64,000 bases of DNA, from positions 620,001 to 684,000 of the forward strand of contig NZ_PGFV01000002.1 in assembly GCF_021023135.1 (NCBI RefSeq), read 5' to 3'. Source of the DNA: Brevibacterium sp. CCUG 69071. Its GTDB lineage: Bacteria; Actinomycetota; Actinomycetes; Actinomycetales; Brevibacteriaceae. The notes beneath the pieces were generated by a model that saw only the letters and a program-made list of their open reading frames with translations, searched no databases and was not told where the DNA came from. Each line of letters begins with the position of its first letter. The first letter of the stretch is position 1. A program made the translations under genes and the position numbers. Positions 46,997 to 58,019 of the stretch are shown here, in pieces.

Positions 46997-48709
46997 ATGA
47001 GCATCGATACAGACACCGCCGCACCAGACATCAAACCCCGTTCTCGCGACGTCACCGACGGCCTCGAGGCCACCGCCGCCCGCGGCATGCTGCGGGCCGT
47101 AGGCATGGGCGACGATGACTGGGTGAAGCCCCAGATCGCGATCGCGACCTCGTGGAACGAGATCACCCCCTGCAACATGTCCCTGCAGCGTCTCGGCCAG
47201 GCCTCCAAAGAGGGAGTCCACGAGGCGGGAGGGTTCCCGCTCGAGTTCGGCACCATCTCCGTCTCCGACGGCATCTCGATGGGCCACGAGGGCATGCACT
47301 ACTCCCTGGTCTCACGTGAGGTCATCACCGACTCCGTCGAGACCGTGATGAGCGCTGAGCGCCTCGACGGATCGGTCCTCATGGCCGGCTGCGACAAGTC
47401 GATCCCGGGCATGCTCATGGCCTCCGCCCGCCTCGGCCTCTCCAGCGTGTTCCTCTACAACGGCTCGATCATGCCGGGCACGGCGAAGCTCTCCGACGGC
47501 ACGGAGAAGGAAGTCACCCTCATCGACGCCTTCGAAGCCGTCGGCGCCTGCCGCGCCGGCACCATGTCCCAGAGCGACGTCGACGCCATCGAACGGGCAG
47601 TGTGCCCCGGTGAGGGCGCCTGCGGCGGCATGTACACGGCGAACACCATGGCATCGGCCGCCGAGGCGATGGGCATGTCCCTGCCCGGCTCGGCCGCCCC
47701 GCCGGCCATCCACCGCAACCGCACGATGTTCGCTCGGAAGTCCGGCGAAGCCGTGGTCAACCTGCTCCGTCAGGGCATCACCACCAAGGACATCATCACG
47801 CGCGAATCGCTGCACAATGCGATCGCCGTGGTCATGGCCTTCGGCGGATCGACCAACGCAGTGCTCCATCTGCTCGCGATCGCTCACGAAGCCGGCGTCG
47901 AGCTGCAGCTCGATGACTTCAACCGGATCGGCGACAAAGTCCCGCACTTGGGCAACGTCAAGCCCTTCGGTCAGTACGTGATGAACGACGTGTTCAAGAT
48001 CGGCGGCGTGCCGGTGATCATGAAGGCCCTCCTCGACGCGGGTCTGCTCAACGGCGACTGCCTGACCGTGACCGGAAAGACAGTGGCCGAGAACCTCGAG
48101 TCGATCAACCCGCCGGACCCCGACGGCAAGATCCTCCGGGCGCTGAACAACCCGATCCACGCCACCGGTGGTCTCACCGTGCTGCGCGGATCGCTCGCCC
48201 CCGAAGGTGCGGTCGTGAAGTCGGCCGGCTTCGACGCCGACGTCTTCGAGGGCACCGCCCGGGTCTTCGACCAGGAGCAGCCGGCCATGGACGCCGTACT
48301 GAACGGAGAGCTGAAGAAGGGCGACGTCGTCGTCATCCGCTATGAAGGCCCCAAAGGCGGTCCCGGCATGCGTGAGATGCTCGCGATCACCGGTGCCATC
48401 AAGGGTGCGGGAATCGGCAAGGACGTTCTGCTGCTCACCGACGGTCGCTTCTCCGGCGGCTCGACCGGTCTGTGCATCGGACACATCGCCCCCGAGGCCG
48501 TCGACGGCGGGCCGATCGCGTTCGTCGAGGACGGGGACAAGATCACCGTCGACATCGCCGCCCGCTCGATCGAACTCCATGTCGACGAGGAGGTGCTGGC
48601 CGAGCGCCGGACGACCTGGACGATCCCGGAGAACCACCGCCTGACCGGCGTGCTCGGCAAGTACGCGAAGCTCGTGCAGTCAGCTTCGACCGGAGCGGTC
48701 TGCTTCTGA
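46997..48709 (+). CDS. ilvD: Dihydroxy-acid dehydratase
   Basis: A 570-residue iron-sulfur enzyme catalysing the third common step of valine and isoleucine synthesis. Cluster cysteines are Cys59 (NEITPCNMS), Cys132 ([10 protein letters not shown]) and Cys203 ([16 protein letters not shown]). The C-terminal part has [19 protein letters not shown]. Transcription may be leaderless: TAGAGT (46985-46990) is six bases before the ATG. It acts between IlvC and the transaminase, and ilvBNC lies 10 kb away in the same window. Confidence 0.95.
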   Translation: MSIDTDTAAPDIKPRSRDVTDGLEATAARGMLRAVGMGDDDWVKPQIAIATSWNEITPCNMSLQRLGQASKEGVHEAGGFPLEFGTISVSDGISMGHEGMHYSLVSREVITDSVETVMSAERLDGSVLMAGCDKSIPGMLMASARLGLSSVFLYNGSIMPGTAKLSDGTEKEVTLIDAFEAVGACRAGTMSQSDVDAIERAVCPGEGACGGMYTANTMASAAEAMGMSLPGSAAPPAIHRNRTMFARKSGEAVVNLLRQGITTKDIITRESLHNAIAVVMAFGGSTNAVLHLLAIAHEAGVELQLDDFNRIGDKVPHLGNVKPFGQYVMNDVFKIGGVPVIMKALLDAGLLNGDCLTVTGKTVAENLESINPPDPDGKILRALNNPIHATGGLTVLRGSLAPEGAVVKSAGFDADVFEGTARVFDQEQPAMDAVLNGELKKGDVVVIRYEGPKGGPGMREMLAITGAIKGAGIGKDVLLLTDGRFSGGSTGLCIGHIAPEAVDGGPIAFVEDGDKITVDIAARSIELHVDEEVLAERRTTWTIPENHRLTGVLGKYAKLVQSASTGAVCF

Positions 48710-48774
48710 GTCCAACCGGCCCCGTAAGGCCCGATGACACCGGTATGACCGGCTGATTCGGGCCACAGATCTCC

Positions 48775-48813
48775 GCCGAGGTGGTGCAGTCGAAGAGGCT
48801 GCACCACCTCGGC
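48775..48813. terminator. Bidirectional hairpin between ilvD and a convergent membrane gene
   Basis: A perfect 15-bp stem, GCCGAGGTGGTGCAG (48775-48789) with CTGCACCACCTCGGC (48799-48813), around a 9-nt loop, followed by GTTTCTG on the plus strand. Confidence 0.75.
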
Positions 48814-48897
48814 GTTTCTGTGCCCGTGTGCCGACCGGTAGATCGTCCGAGGCCGAGTGATCGGCCGAAGCCTAGGGATCGGCCAGGACCGGCGGAC

Positions 48898-50355
48898 TCA
48901 GCCGGCCCTGACCGGCGCCGCGGCCGAGCCGTCCCGGATCCACCGCCTGGTCGGACGGACCATGAACCCCATGAAGACGAGTCGGATGACGACCATCCAC
49001 GCCCACACGGTGACGGCCTCGCCGTGCCCGGTCAGGTCGATGACGAGGAGGCCGAGCACTCCGAGTCCGAGATAGGAGACGACCAGCGCGGACAGTCCCA
49101 GCTTCGGGCCGGAGGCGACCTTGAGGAACGAGAACAGGATCCCCGCCCACGGTTCGCACAGCACCTGCGCCGTGACGAGGAGCATGAGCGGCAGCGGGGA
49201 GATGTGGATGACCCCGGTGAGCATGAGGATGAGGGCGAGCACCCCCGCCGAGGTGGTCACCACCGAGGAGGAGAACGTGACCACCCGCAGGTCGGTGCGT
49301 CGTACGAGGCTCCCGGTCGCCTCGGCGGACCCAGTGACCTCGGTCGCCTCGGCGGGGGCGAGTCGGCTCTGCCGGCTCATCCGGCCGCCCACGATCCCGA
49401 GCTGCTTGATCGGGACGATGAGGGCGCGCATGAGGGAGACGATGAGGGCGACCATCGCCCCGTCGGCGGGGGAGTGGTGGGAGGCCACGGAGATCGCAAC
49501 GGTGTAGGTGAGCAGGAAGACGAAGCCGTCGATGGTCGTGAGGAAGGCCGAGAGCGGGGAGAAGTCCCTCCAGCCCCGAGCGCGGCCGGGCCGGGCCGCC
49601 TGCCACAGGCCGGCCACGATGCCGATGCGGAATTCGCGCAGTCGACTCAGTCGCATGGCGACCGTGAGCAGTCGGACTGCCACGCTCGTGACGCCGATGA
49701 GGGCAAGCGCGATGTGGGCGTCGAGTCCGATGACGATGCCGACGATCGCCGAGGCGACCGTGAGTCCCGTGCTCAGCACCGAGACCCACAGTCCGAACCC
49801 ATCCTGTGCAGCCGACTGGGTGAGTCCGGCGATGACCGCGGTCAGCGGACCGAGGAGGAGAACGACGAGGTAGGGCCACCAGTAGGGATAGAAATACTCG
49901 GGGGAGACGCCGAAGATGTGTGGTCCCCACAGGCTCAGGGCCAGGGCGGCCACGGCGACGATGGCCGTCATCGTCAGTGCCGGCCGGAATTCCGCAACGA
50001 CGAGTGAACGGAGTTCGGCTCGGTCGGAGTCCACTTCTGACGGCTCCGAAACATCCACGCTCGCCTGCACCGACTCAGCCGATCCAGCCGACCCGTCCGA
50101 TCCAGCCGACTCCCTCGTGGCCCGCAGCGCCCCGAAGGGCTTCGCGCTGCTCATGAGCGTGTGCACGGTGAATCCCGCCGAGGCGACCGAGATGAGCCCG
50201 AACACCGACCCCACCGCGCCGATCGTGATCGCGAAGTCCGTACCGTAGTGCGCGCGGGTGACGAGCAGGACGAAGAAGGCCGCGGAGAAGGAGATGAAGG
50301 ACGAGAGTGCCGCGGTGAAGGAGCGGGCGACGTAGTTCGGGGCGAAGTACCGCAT
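48898..50355 (-). CDS. Polytopic membrane protein, MOP/Wzx-like
   Basis: A 485-residue membrane protein with about 12 helices. It starts MRYFAPNYVARSFTAALSSF and has a hydrophilic Ser/Ala/Glu-rich loop at about residues 75-115 and a second cytoplasmic loop at 330-365. The arrangement in two halves resembles flippases of the MATE/Wzx (MOP) superfamily, but no decisive motif is seen and the assignment is tentative. The reading ends at 48898, facing ilvD. A divergent hydroxyacid dehydrogenase begins about 100 bases beyond its start. Confidence 0.55.
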   Translation of the reverse strand: MRYFAPNYVARSFTAALSSFISFSAAFFVLLVTRAHYGTDFAITIGAVGSVFGLISVASAGFTVHTLMSSAKPFGALRATRESAGSDGSAGSAESVQASVDVSEPSEVDSDRAELRSLVVAEFRPALTMTAIVAVAALALSLWGPHIFGVSPEYFYPYWWPYLVVLLLGPLTAVIAGLTQSAAQDGFGLWVSVLSTGLTVASAIVGIVIGLDAHIALALIGVTSVAVRLLTVAMRLSRLREFRIGIVAGLWQAARPGRARGWRDFSPLSAFLTTIDGFVFLLTYTVAISVASHHSPADGAMVALIVSLMRALIVPIKQLGIVGGRMSRQSRLAPAEATEVTGSAEATGSLVRRTDLRVVTFSSSVVTTSAGVLALILMLTGVIHISPLPLMLLVTAQVLCEPWAGILFSFLKVASGPKLGLSALVVSYLGLGVLGLLVIDLTGHGEAVTVWAWMVVIRLVFMGFMVRPTRRWIRDGSAAAPVRAG

Positions 50356-50456
50356 CTCAGCCGCGGCCGCGTCTCAGAGTGGTCGGTGGTCGCACACTCT
50401 CACCCTAACGGCTCTACGCTGGAGTGAACCCGAGAGCACCCGAGAAGAGGAGTGAC

Positions 50457-51398
50457 ATGCGCATCGTCGTTCTCGATGACTATCAGCAGGTGGCCGGCGG
50501 CTTCGCCGACTGGTCGCAGCTCGACGCCGAGGTCGAATTCGTCTCCCGCCCGATGGTCGATGACGATGACCTCGTACGGACCCTATCCGGCGCCGAGGTA
50601 GTCGTGGCCATGCGTGAGAGGACGGCGTTCACCGCCGCCCGGCTCGCCCGCCTTCCCGATCTGCGACTGCTCGTGACCACCGGACGGGTCAACGCCTCGA
50701 TCGACCTCGACGCGGCCAGATCCCAGGGGGTCGTCGTCTGCGGAACCGAGTCGACGATCACCGCGACCCCGGAGCTGACCTGGGGGCTCATCCTCTCCGT
50801 GCTGCGCAGCATTCCTCTAGAGGATGCCGCGATGCGCACCGGAGGGTGGCAGTCCACGGTCGGTGGGGACCTCTTCGGGCACCGCCTCGGCGTGGTCGGT
50901 CTCGGTCGTCTGGGAACGCAGGTGGCCAGGGTCGGGGCGGCATTCGGGATGGACGTCGTGGCTTGGAGTCAGAACCTCGAGCAGGAACGGGCCGCCGACG
51001 TCGGGGCACATGCGGTGAGCAAAGAGGAGCTCTTCGCCACCTCCGATGTCGTCACCGTGCACTACAAGCTCAGCGAACGCAGCCGCAGCCTCGTCTCGAG
51101 TGCCGAATTCTCAGCCATGAAGCCGACGAGCATCTTCGTCAACACCTCGCGGGCCGGACTCGTGGACACCGATGCGCTCGTCGGCGCTCTGGAGACCGGG
51201 CAGATTCGCGGAGCCGGCATCGACGTCTACGACGAGGAGCCGCTGCCGGTCGACCACCCGCTGCGCTCGGCACCCCGCACGGTGCTCACCCCGCACCTCG
51301 GCTACGTCACCGCGGACACGTACTGCATCTTCTTCACCCAGGCGATCGAGGACATCGCCGCCTGGGCGGCGGGGGAGCCGGTCCGGGTGCTGGGCTGA
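50457..51398 (+). CDS. D-2-hydroxyacid dehydrogenase family protein
   Basis: A 313-residue NAD-dependent oxidoreductase. It begins MRIVVLDDYQQVAGGFADWS. It has VVGLGRLGTQVARVGAAFG as the nucleotide loop and catalytic residues in VNTSRAGLVDTDAL (Arg), GIDVYDEEPLP (Glu) and LTPHLGYVT (His). The start VLDDYQ-type sequence is typical of the 'D-2-hydroxyacid dehydrogenase family' near phosphoglycerate dehydrogenases. AGAGGAG precedes the ATG. It is the second of three such enzymes in the window. Confidence 0.87.
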   Translation: MRIVVLDDYQQVAGGFADWSQLDAEVEFVSRPMVDDDDLVRTLSGAEVVVAMRERTAFTAARLARLPDLRLLVTTGRVNASIDLDAARSQGVVVCGTESTITATPELTWGLILSVLRSIPLEDAAMRTGGWQSTVGGDLFGHRLGVVGLGRLGTQVARVGAAFGMDVVAWSQNLEQERAADVGAHAVSKEELFATSDVVTVHYKLSERSRSLVSSAEFSAMKPTSIFVNTSRAGLVDTDALVGALETGQIRGAGIDVYDEEPLPVDHPLRSAPRTVLTPHLGYVTADTYCIFFTQAIEDIAAWAAGEPVRVLG

Positions 51399-51408
51399 TC
51401 AGAGACGA

Positions 51409-51446
51409 CGAAGCCGCCGGAGAGACTCTGCTCTCCGACGGCTTCG
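51409..51446. terminator. Hairpin between convergent dehydrogenase and aldo/keto reductase genes
   Basis: CGAAGCCGCCGGAGAG (51409-51424) pairs with CTCTCCGACGGCTTCG (51431-51446) with one mismatch around a 6-nt loop. Confidence 0.75.
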
Positions 51447-51464
51447 CTGTGGTTTGAGACCGAG

Positions 51465-52336
<872 letters not shown>

Positions 52337-52529
52337 TCACGATTGTTCTGGTCCGGTCGGCGTCCGATATGGACGCCGCTGGTGAGCCAGGCGCCGAATC
52401 GGACGCCTGAACGAGAATATAACGCCGAGGTGGTGACTCCGTATTCCCGAGCGCTGGGACGAGTACCGTCCCTGCTCATCGGGACCTGTGAGCGAAGTAC
52501 GAGACCTGCGGCTGAGCTGCGTGAACCGT

Positions 52530-53048
52530 TCAGTCGGTGAAGAGGGCGTGGACGTCGCCGGTGAGCTCTCGACCGCCGAGGTCGGTGAGTTCGAGGACGA
52601 CGGCCGATCCGACGACCTCGGCGCCGAGGTCGGCCACCAGTGACTGGGCGGCGGTGAGCGTGCCGCCGGTGGCGAGGATGTCGTCGACGAGGAGGACGCG
52701 TTCGCCCTTCTCGAGCACATCGGGGCCTTCGATCGTGGCCGTGCCGTATTCGAGCGAGTAGGACACCGCTGCTGCGGGCTTCGGCAGCTTGCCGGCCTTG
52801 CGGATGGGCAGGATGCCCACACCGGTCATCGCGGCGATCGTTCCGGCGAAGAGGAACCCACGTGCCTCGAGGCCTCCGACGATGTCGAACTTGCCTGCGA
52901 AGGGAGCGATGAGCGCCTCGCTGACGGCACGGAGCGCGGGACCGTCGGCGAGCAGCGGTGAGATGTCGCGGAAGTTCACTCCCGGCTGAGGGTAATCAGG
53001 AATCGAGGTGATGAGGGTCTGCGCGCGGTCGAGTTCGGTTTTCGTCAC
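52530..53048 (-). CDS. apt: Adenine phosphoribosyltransferase
   Basis: A 172-residue purine salvage enzyme making AMP from adenine and PRPP. The family start IPDYPQPGVNFRDISPLL, the GGLEARGFLF region and the PRPP loop VLLVDDILATGGT are intact. A GTG at 53048 is chosen: TATCGT (53055-53060, minus strand) lies six bases before it, a leaderless start; an open frame to 53270 extends beyond the family. The methyltransferase gene diverges from it. Confidence 0.93.
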   Translation of the reverse strand: MTKTELDRAQTLITSIPDYPQPGVNFRDISPLLADGPALRAVSEALIAPFAGKFDIVGGLEARGFLFAGTIAAMTGVGILPIRKAGKLPKPAAAVSYSLEYGTATIEGPDVLEKGERVLLVDDILATGGTLTAAQSLVADLGAEVVGSAVVLELTDLGGRELTGDVHALFTD

Positions 53049-53154
53049 GGGCCAACGATACCCGGTGGTGTAGGTGGGTTCGCGCTCGGCCTTGATATCC
53101 GGGGCGCAGACGCGCACGCTGTCGTACAGGGAACTCAATGCGACCGGATCGAGA

Positions 53155-53745
53155 ATGGAGGGCGCGACCGTGGAGACCACGTTGGTCGAAGCACTGTCAC
53201 GCATACCCAGAGCGCTGTTCCTGCCGGCCGGCGAACGCAGCCATGCCGGTGACGATGTGCCGCTGCCCATCGGGCTGGGTCAGACGAACTCACAGCCGAG
53301 CACCGTTGCCGACATGCTCGAGCTGCTGGATCCGCAGCCCGGAGAGCGGATTCTCGATCTGGGGTCAGGCTCCGGCTGGACGACGGCGCTGCTGGGTAGC
53401 CGTGTCGGAGAGCACGGGAACGTGATCGGTGTTGAGCGGCATGAAGAGCTGATACGACGCTCGCGGGAGGCTCTGACCGATCACGGGGTTGCGAATGCGA
53501 GGATCGAGGCGGCGACTCCCGGACGATTGGGGCTGCCGGAGTCGGGTCCCTTCGATCGCATCCTCGTCTCCGCCGGCGCCGAGACGCTGCCGACCGAACT
53601 GATCGAGCAGCTGAGGGTCGGGGGAGTCATGGTCATCCCTGTCGCCGGTGAGATGCTGCGAATCGTGCGCACCGGAACCCGCGGCGATGAGTACGCATCT
53701 ACGAAGCACGGCAGATATCGCTTCGTTCCGCTCATCCGCGACTGA
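53155..53745 (+). CDS. Protein-L-isoaspartate O-methyltransferase-like
   Basis: A 196-residue SAM-dependent methyltransferase. PLPIGLGQTNSQPSTVADML (the substrate loop) and ILDLGSGSGWTTALLGSRVG (SAM-binding motif I) are characteristic of PCMT, which repairs damaged aspartyl residues; IGVERHEELIRRSREAL gives the acidic SAM-contact residue. The ATG at 53155 fits the family length; a GTG at 53074 would add 27 unrelated residues. Its end overlaps the convergent membrane gene by 14 bases. Confidence 0.8.
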   Translation: MEGATVETTLVEALSRIPRALFLPAGERSHAGDDVPLPIGLGQTNSQPSTVADMLELLDPQPGERILDLGSGSGWTTALLGSRVGEHGNVIGVERHEELIRRSREALTDHGVANARIEAATPGRLGLPESGPFDRILVSAGAETLPTELIEQLRVGGVMVIPVAGEMLRIVRTGTRGDEYASTKHGRYRFVPLIRD

Positions 53746-54220
53746 TTCGAGATGCCCTCTGCCGTCGGACGAACCAGGTGATCGTCGAGACCAGCGCGAC
53801 AAAGGCGATCGGAATGACCATGTAGAGACCTGATACCTCCCACTGCTTCGTCTTCCATGACCACGGCAGCAACGGGTGTCCGAGAGTCGCTTCGGCCACG
53901 ACGAGTCCGCAGACAGCTGGAATGAAGACAGCGGCGAGCACCAGCCCCGACAGCGAGGTCTTCTCTGTGGTCTGGGCAGACGGAACCCTCAATTCGACGC
54001 CTCGCTTCCGTGCATAGCGCTGAGTCACGAAGCGGGGAATCTCGAACGAGGTCAAGACCACCACCAGGAGCCCCGCCCACCACAGCCCAGAGGCGATGAA
54101 TAGCAGTGCGAGGGCGAAGGCCATCCATCTAGTCGCCGTATATCCGCGGGCCATCGCGGCCTCGATGATCCGACGTTCCTCGATTTCGTGTTCGACATCA
54201 TTGTCGGACTCGGTATCCAC
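53732..54220 (-). CDS. Membrane protein of unknown function
   Basis: A 162-residue protein with an acidic N-terminus (VDTESDNDVEHEIEERR) and about four helices in two pairs (near residues 32-66 and 92-148). No family is recognised. The GTG at 54220 is favoured because AGGAGG lies six bases upstream; ATGs at 54235 and 54265 are alternatives. It lies downstream of the ABC exporter genes on the same strand. Confidence 0.55.
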   Translation of the reverse strand: MDTESDNDVEHEIEERRIIEAAMARGYTATRWMAFALALLFIASGLWWAGLLVVVLTSFEIPRFVTQRYARKRGVELRVPSAQTTEKTSLSGLVLAAVFIPAVCGLVVAEATLGHPLLPWSWKTKQWEVSGLYMVIPIAFVALVSTITWFVRRQRASRISRG

Positions 54221-54289
54221 GTGTGACCTCCTCATGGCCTCGATTCCTCCGCTGAACAACAACATACATTGCTGGGAAGCGCGAGTCGA

Positions 54290-56098
54290 TCAGACCAACG
54301 AGTCCTTCCACGCCCGGTGGAGCTGGGCGAAGCGGCCGGTGCCGGAGATGAGCTCATTCGGTGTGCCGTCCTCGATGATCCGACCGGCATCCATGACGAG
54401 CACCCGGTCGGCGATCTCCACGGTCGAGAGTCGGTGGGCGATGATGATCGCGGTCCGCCCCTCGAGCACGGTGGCAAGAGCATTCTGGACCAGCCTCTCG
54501 GACGGGATGTCGAGGTGCGCGGTCGCCTCGTCGAGGACGACGACGGCAGGATCGGCCAGGAACACGCGAGCGAAGGACACGAGCTGCCGCTGCCCGGAGC
54601 TCAGCCGCCCGCCGCGCTTCTTCACATCGGTGTCGTAGCCGTTCGGCAGATTGCGGATATAGGCATCGAGACCCACCGCCGTGGCCGCGGCGACCACGGC
54701 CTCGTCATCGGCGTCCGGGTTGCCGATCCGGATGTTGTCCGCGATCGTGCCGGCGAACAGGAAGGACTCCTGCGTGACCATGACGACGTTGGCCCGCAGC
54801 TCGGCGTCGTCGAGATCCCGCAGGTCCACCTCGTCAATGGTGATCCGGCCCTCCGAAGGATCGTAGAACCGGGTGACGAGCTTGACGAGGGTCGATTTGC
54901 CGGCACCGGTGGCACCAACCAGCGCAACGATCTGCCCGGCAGGGATCCGCAGGTCGAAGCGGGGGAGCACGTCTTCGCCGTCGCCGTATGAGAAGCGGAC
55001 ATGGGTGAGATCGACCGAGCGGCCGGCGCCCTGCTCCCGGATCGGAAGGTGCGTGGGCTGGGATGGAGGAACCACCTCGGGGTCGGTATCGAGGACCGCT
55101 GCGATCTTCTCCAAGGCCGCCGAAGCGGACTGATAGAGGTTGAACGCCTGCACCAGTTCGTCGAGCGGTCCGTAGAAGCGGCGCAGGTAGAGGATGAACG
55201 CGGCGAGCACCCCGACCTGGGTCCAGCCCTCGATGACGAGCCACGCGCCGACGACGATGATCACCGTCTGGGTGACATTGCCGACCAGCCGGGTCCACCC
55301 GGCGAACCAGGCGACGCCGCGCAGCGCATCGGTATTCGCGTCGCGGTACTGCGAATCCTGCCGACGTAGGGTGCCGCGGCGATCGGGCTGACGGCGGTAG
55401 GCCTGCACCGCGCGGATCCCGCCCATCGTCTCGACGAAGTGGACGATGACCTTCGCGATCGATGTCCTCGTCCGCCGATAGGCGTTGCGCTGCGTCGAAT
55501 GCGCGGCCTTCGTGATGAAGAACAGCGGGATGAACCCGACGAAGACGACGATCGCCAACGGCACATCGAGAACGACGAGGGTGACCGCGATGAAGACCAT
55601 CTGCAGCAGCGCCAGTGCGGTCTCGAACAGGGAATAGGAGAGGAACTGTTGGACCGACTCCATGTCCGAGGTCTGCCGGGAGACCAGGCGGCCCGAGGTC
55701 GACTTCTCGTGATAGCCCAGGTCAAGGCGCTGCACGTGTGCGAACACGCGGGCGCGGAGAGTGAAGAGGATCTTCTGCGCCGTGATCCCGACCAGGCGCG
55801 TCGAGGTGAACGCCAGAATAGCCGAAGCCACTGCCGAGGCGATGAATGCGGCGATCGCGCCGATGAGCGGGCCCTTGTCACCGTCCACGGCGCGGGGAAC
55901 CCCGTCATCGAGGGCAGCGGCGATGAACACCGGACCGATGACCATGGCCAGGGCGGTGAGGACGACGATGACGGCGAGGAAGATCGCCATCCCCAGGTGC
56001 GGGCGGACCATCGACTTCAGCAGTGCCCGGGCCTTGAGGGCGATGTCCGGAGGCAGCTGCTCGACCTCGTCGTCGCGATCCAGACGCGGCGTGCTCAT
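54290..56098 (-). CDS. ABC exporter half-transporter (permease-ATPase), second subunit
   Basis: A 602-residue type IV ABC exporter subunit. Six helices span residues 30-320, and the ATPase follows: Walker A GATGAGKST, Q-loop VMVTQESFLFAG, signature LSSGQRQ (a serine replaces the first glycine), Walker B VVVLDEAT with the catalytic Glu present, and H-loop IAHRL. The degenerate signature paired with a good Walker B complements the partner subunit, as in heterodimeric exporters such as TM287/288. The start overlaps the upstream subunit's stop (ATGA). Confidence 0.92.
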   Translation of the reverse strand: MSTPRLDRDDEVEQLPPDIALKARALLKSMVRPHLGMAIFLAVIVVLTALAMVIGPVFIAAALDDGVPRAVDGDKGPLIGAIAAFIASAVASAILAFTSTRLVGITAQKILFTLRARVFAHVQRLDLGYHEKSTSGRLVSRQTSDMESVQQFLSYSLFETALALLQMVFIAVTLVVLDVPLAIVVFVGFIPLFFITKAAHSTQRNAYRRTRTSIAKVIVHFVETMGGIRAVQAYRRQPDRRGTLRRQDSQYRDANTDALRGVAWFAGWTRLVGNVTQTVIIVVGAWLVIEGWTQVGVLAAFILYLRRFYGPLDELVQAFNLYQSASAALEKIAAVLDTDPEVVPPSQPTHLPIREQGAGRSVDLTHVRFSYGDGEDVLPRFDLRIPAGQIVALVGATGAGKSTLVKLVTRFYDPSEGRITIDEVDLRDLDDAELRANVVMVTQESFLFAGTIADNIRIGNPDADDEAVVAAATAVGLDAYIRNLPNGYDTDVKKRGGRLSSGQRQLVSFARVFLADPAVVVLDEATAHLDIPSERLVQNALATVLEGRTAIIIAHRLSTVEIADRVLVMDAGRIIEDGTPNELISGTGRFAQLHRAWKDSLV

Positions 56099-58005
56099 TC
56101 GTCTCCTCCGTCCCTCGTATGGGCTTCCGTCATGCTGAGATCGCGGGACCCGCCGTCCCCGGCCTCCCGGATCACCTCGACCCGGTTGGTCGTGGCGGAT
56201 GCGCTCGCCGAGGCGGTCCGTCCAGATCCTTCGACCGCGGATCCAGCCCGTCCCGGCTCCTCAGCTGCGGAGGCGACGGCGCTCGCCCCCATCAGCTCGC
56301 GATAGAGCGGAGAGGAGAGGAGCAGCTCCTCATGCGTGCCCTGTGCTGCGATCCGCCCGCCGTCGAGGACCGCGACGACGTCGGCGAGAGCCGCGGTCGA
56401 GGGACGGTGGGCGATGATGAGCGTCGTCGAATCGGGCAGGATCTCGCGCAGGGCCAGCTGCACCCGATCCTCGGTGTCGACGTCCACGGCCGAGAGCGGG
56501 TCGTCGAGGACGAGGATTCGCGGCTTGCCGATGACCGCGCGGGCCAGGGCCAGTCGCTGCCGCTGACCGCCGGAGAGCGAGAGTCCCTGTTCTCCGACCT
56601 GAGTATCCAGGCCTTCGGGCAGGTGGGAGACGAAGTCCTTCGCGGCGGCGATCTCGAGGGCCTGCCAGATCGCCTCGTCGTCGGAGCCCGGGGCACCCAT
56701 CTCCACGTTCTCGGCCACCGAGGTGGAGAACAGGATCGGGTCCTCGAAGGACACCGAGACGAGGTGGCGCAGTTCGTTGACCGGCAGGTTCCGGATGTCG
56801 ACGCCGTCGATGCGCACGACACCTCCGGTGACGTCCTGCAGGCGCGGTACGAGAGAGGCCAGAGTGGTCTTCCCCGACCCTGTCGCCCCAACGATGGCCA
56901 TGGTCTGGCCGGGCTCGATGCGCAGGTCGAGACCGGACAGGGTCTCACGTTCGGTATCCGAGAAATGGAAGTCGACATCGTCGAAGACGAGCTCGCCGCG
57001 GTACTTCCCGACATCGGGGTCATCGACGAACCGACCGTCGGCGTCGGTGATGTCGCGCCTGATGTCGATGACCTCCCAATAGCGGGCCGCGGCCGTGAGC
57101 GACATGAGCGCATCGGCGAGGAGGAAGCCGAGCATCTCGATCGGCATTCGCAGCACCATCGAGATCGTCACTCCGGCCACCACGGTGCCCACTGTCGTCC
57201 ATCCGGCGACGACGCCCCAGGTGCCGATCGCCACGATCGCCGCCTGGGCCAGGGTGGGCAGGAAGATGAGGACGGACCAGAACCACGAGTCGAGCTTGGC
57301 CTTGCGGACCTCCAGATCTTGGAACTTCGTCGAGACGAGGCCGAAGCGTGCAGCCGCCCAGGGGGAGCGGCCGAAGGATTTGAGGATGCGGATGCTCTGG
57401 ATCGACTCCTCGACCTCGGTGGTGATCTCGCCGATCGTGTCCTGCGACCGGCGGGAGGCATCCCGATACTTCTTCTCGAAAATCGACACCGACACGATGG
57501 TCGGCACCGCCATGACGATCATGATGAGGCCGAAGACCGGCTGCAGGGAGGTGAGCATGATCGTGCCGACGAGGATGACGATCGGGGTCGAGGCGAGGAA
57601 GGGCAGACCGAAGGCGAAGAAGCGGCGCAGCTGCGAGAGATCGTTGGTCGCGCGCGAGAGCAGCTGGCCCGATTCCCAGGAGTCGTGGATGGCCACCGAG
57701 GTGTACTGCAGTCGATCGAACAGACGTGCCCGCCAGGTGATCTCCCAGGTCGAGACCACGGGCGCGACGATCATCCGTCTGGCCCACATGCCCACCGCCT
57801 CGACGATGCCGATGGCGAGGACGCCGAGCACCGGCCACCACAGTGCGGAGAAGTCACGCTCGGCGATCGGTCCGTCGATGATGTATCCGGTGATCATCGG
57901 CACGACCAGCTGGATCCCGTTGGCCAGCAGGGTGAGTACGAGCACGAAGGCGTACACCCCGATGCGAGAGCGGAGATCGGGCCAGAAGCGGAGGAGGGGG
58001 CGCAC
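56095..58005 (-). CDS. ABC exporter half-transporter, first subunit with degenerate catalytic site
   Basis: A 636-residue permease-ATPase. The membrane part covers about residues 5-300. In the ATPase, Walker A is GATGSGKTT and the signature is the canonical LSGGQRQ. Walker B is ILVLDDPLS: Asp replaces the catalytic Glu, marking a degenerate ATP site. A Ser/Ala/Glu-rich tail follows the ATPase. A GTG at 58005 is chosen: homology starts there and TAGGCT lies eight bases upstream; a longer frame to 58095 is possible. It forms a heterodimer with the downstream subunit, which overlaps by four bases. The substrate is unknown (lipid or drug). Confidence 0.9.
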   Translation of the reverse strand: MRPLLRFWPDLRSRIGVYAFVLVLTLLANGIQLVVPMITGYIIDGPIAERDFSALWWPVLGVLAIGIVEAVGMWARRMIVAPVVSTWEITWRARLFDRLQYTSVAIHDSWESGQLLSRATNDLSQLRRFFAFGLPFLASTPIVILVGTIMLTSLQPVFGLIMIVMAVPTIVSVSIFEKKYRDASRRSQDTIGEITTEVEESIQSIRILKSFGRSPWAAARFGLVSTKFQDLEVRKAKLDSWFWSVLIFLPTLAQAAIVAIGTWGVVAGWTTVGTVVAGVTISMVLRMPIEMLGFLLADALMSLTAAARYWEVIDIRRDITDADGRFVDDPDVGKYRGELVFDDVDFHFSDTERETLSGLDLRIEPGQTMAIVGATGSGKTTLASLVPRLQDVTGGVVRIDGVDIRNLPVNELRHLVSVSFEDPILFSTSVAENVEMGAPGSDDEAIWQALEIAAAKDFVSHLPEGLDTQVGEQGLSLSGGQRQRLALARAVIGKPRILVLDDPLSAVDVDTEDRVQLALREILPDSTTLIIAHRPSTAALADVVAVLDGGRIAAQGTHEELLLSSPLYRELMGASAVASAAEEPGRAGSAVEGSGRTASASASATTNRVEVIREAGDGGSRDLSMTEAHTRDGGDE

Positions 58006-58019
58006 GAGACAAGAGCCTA

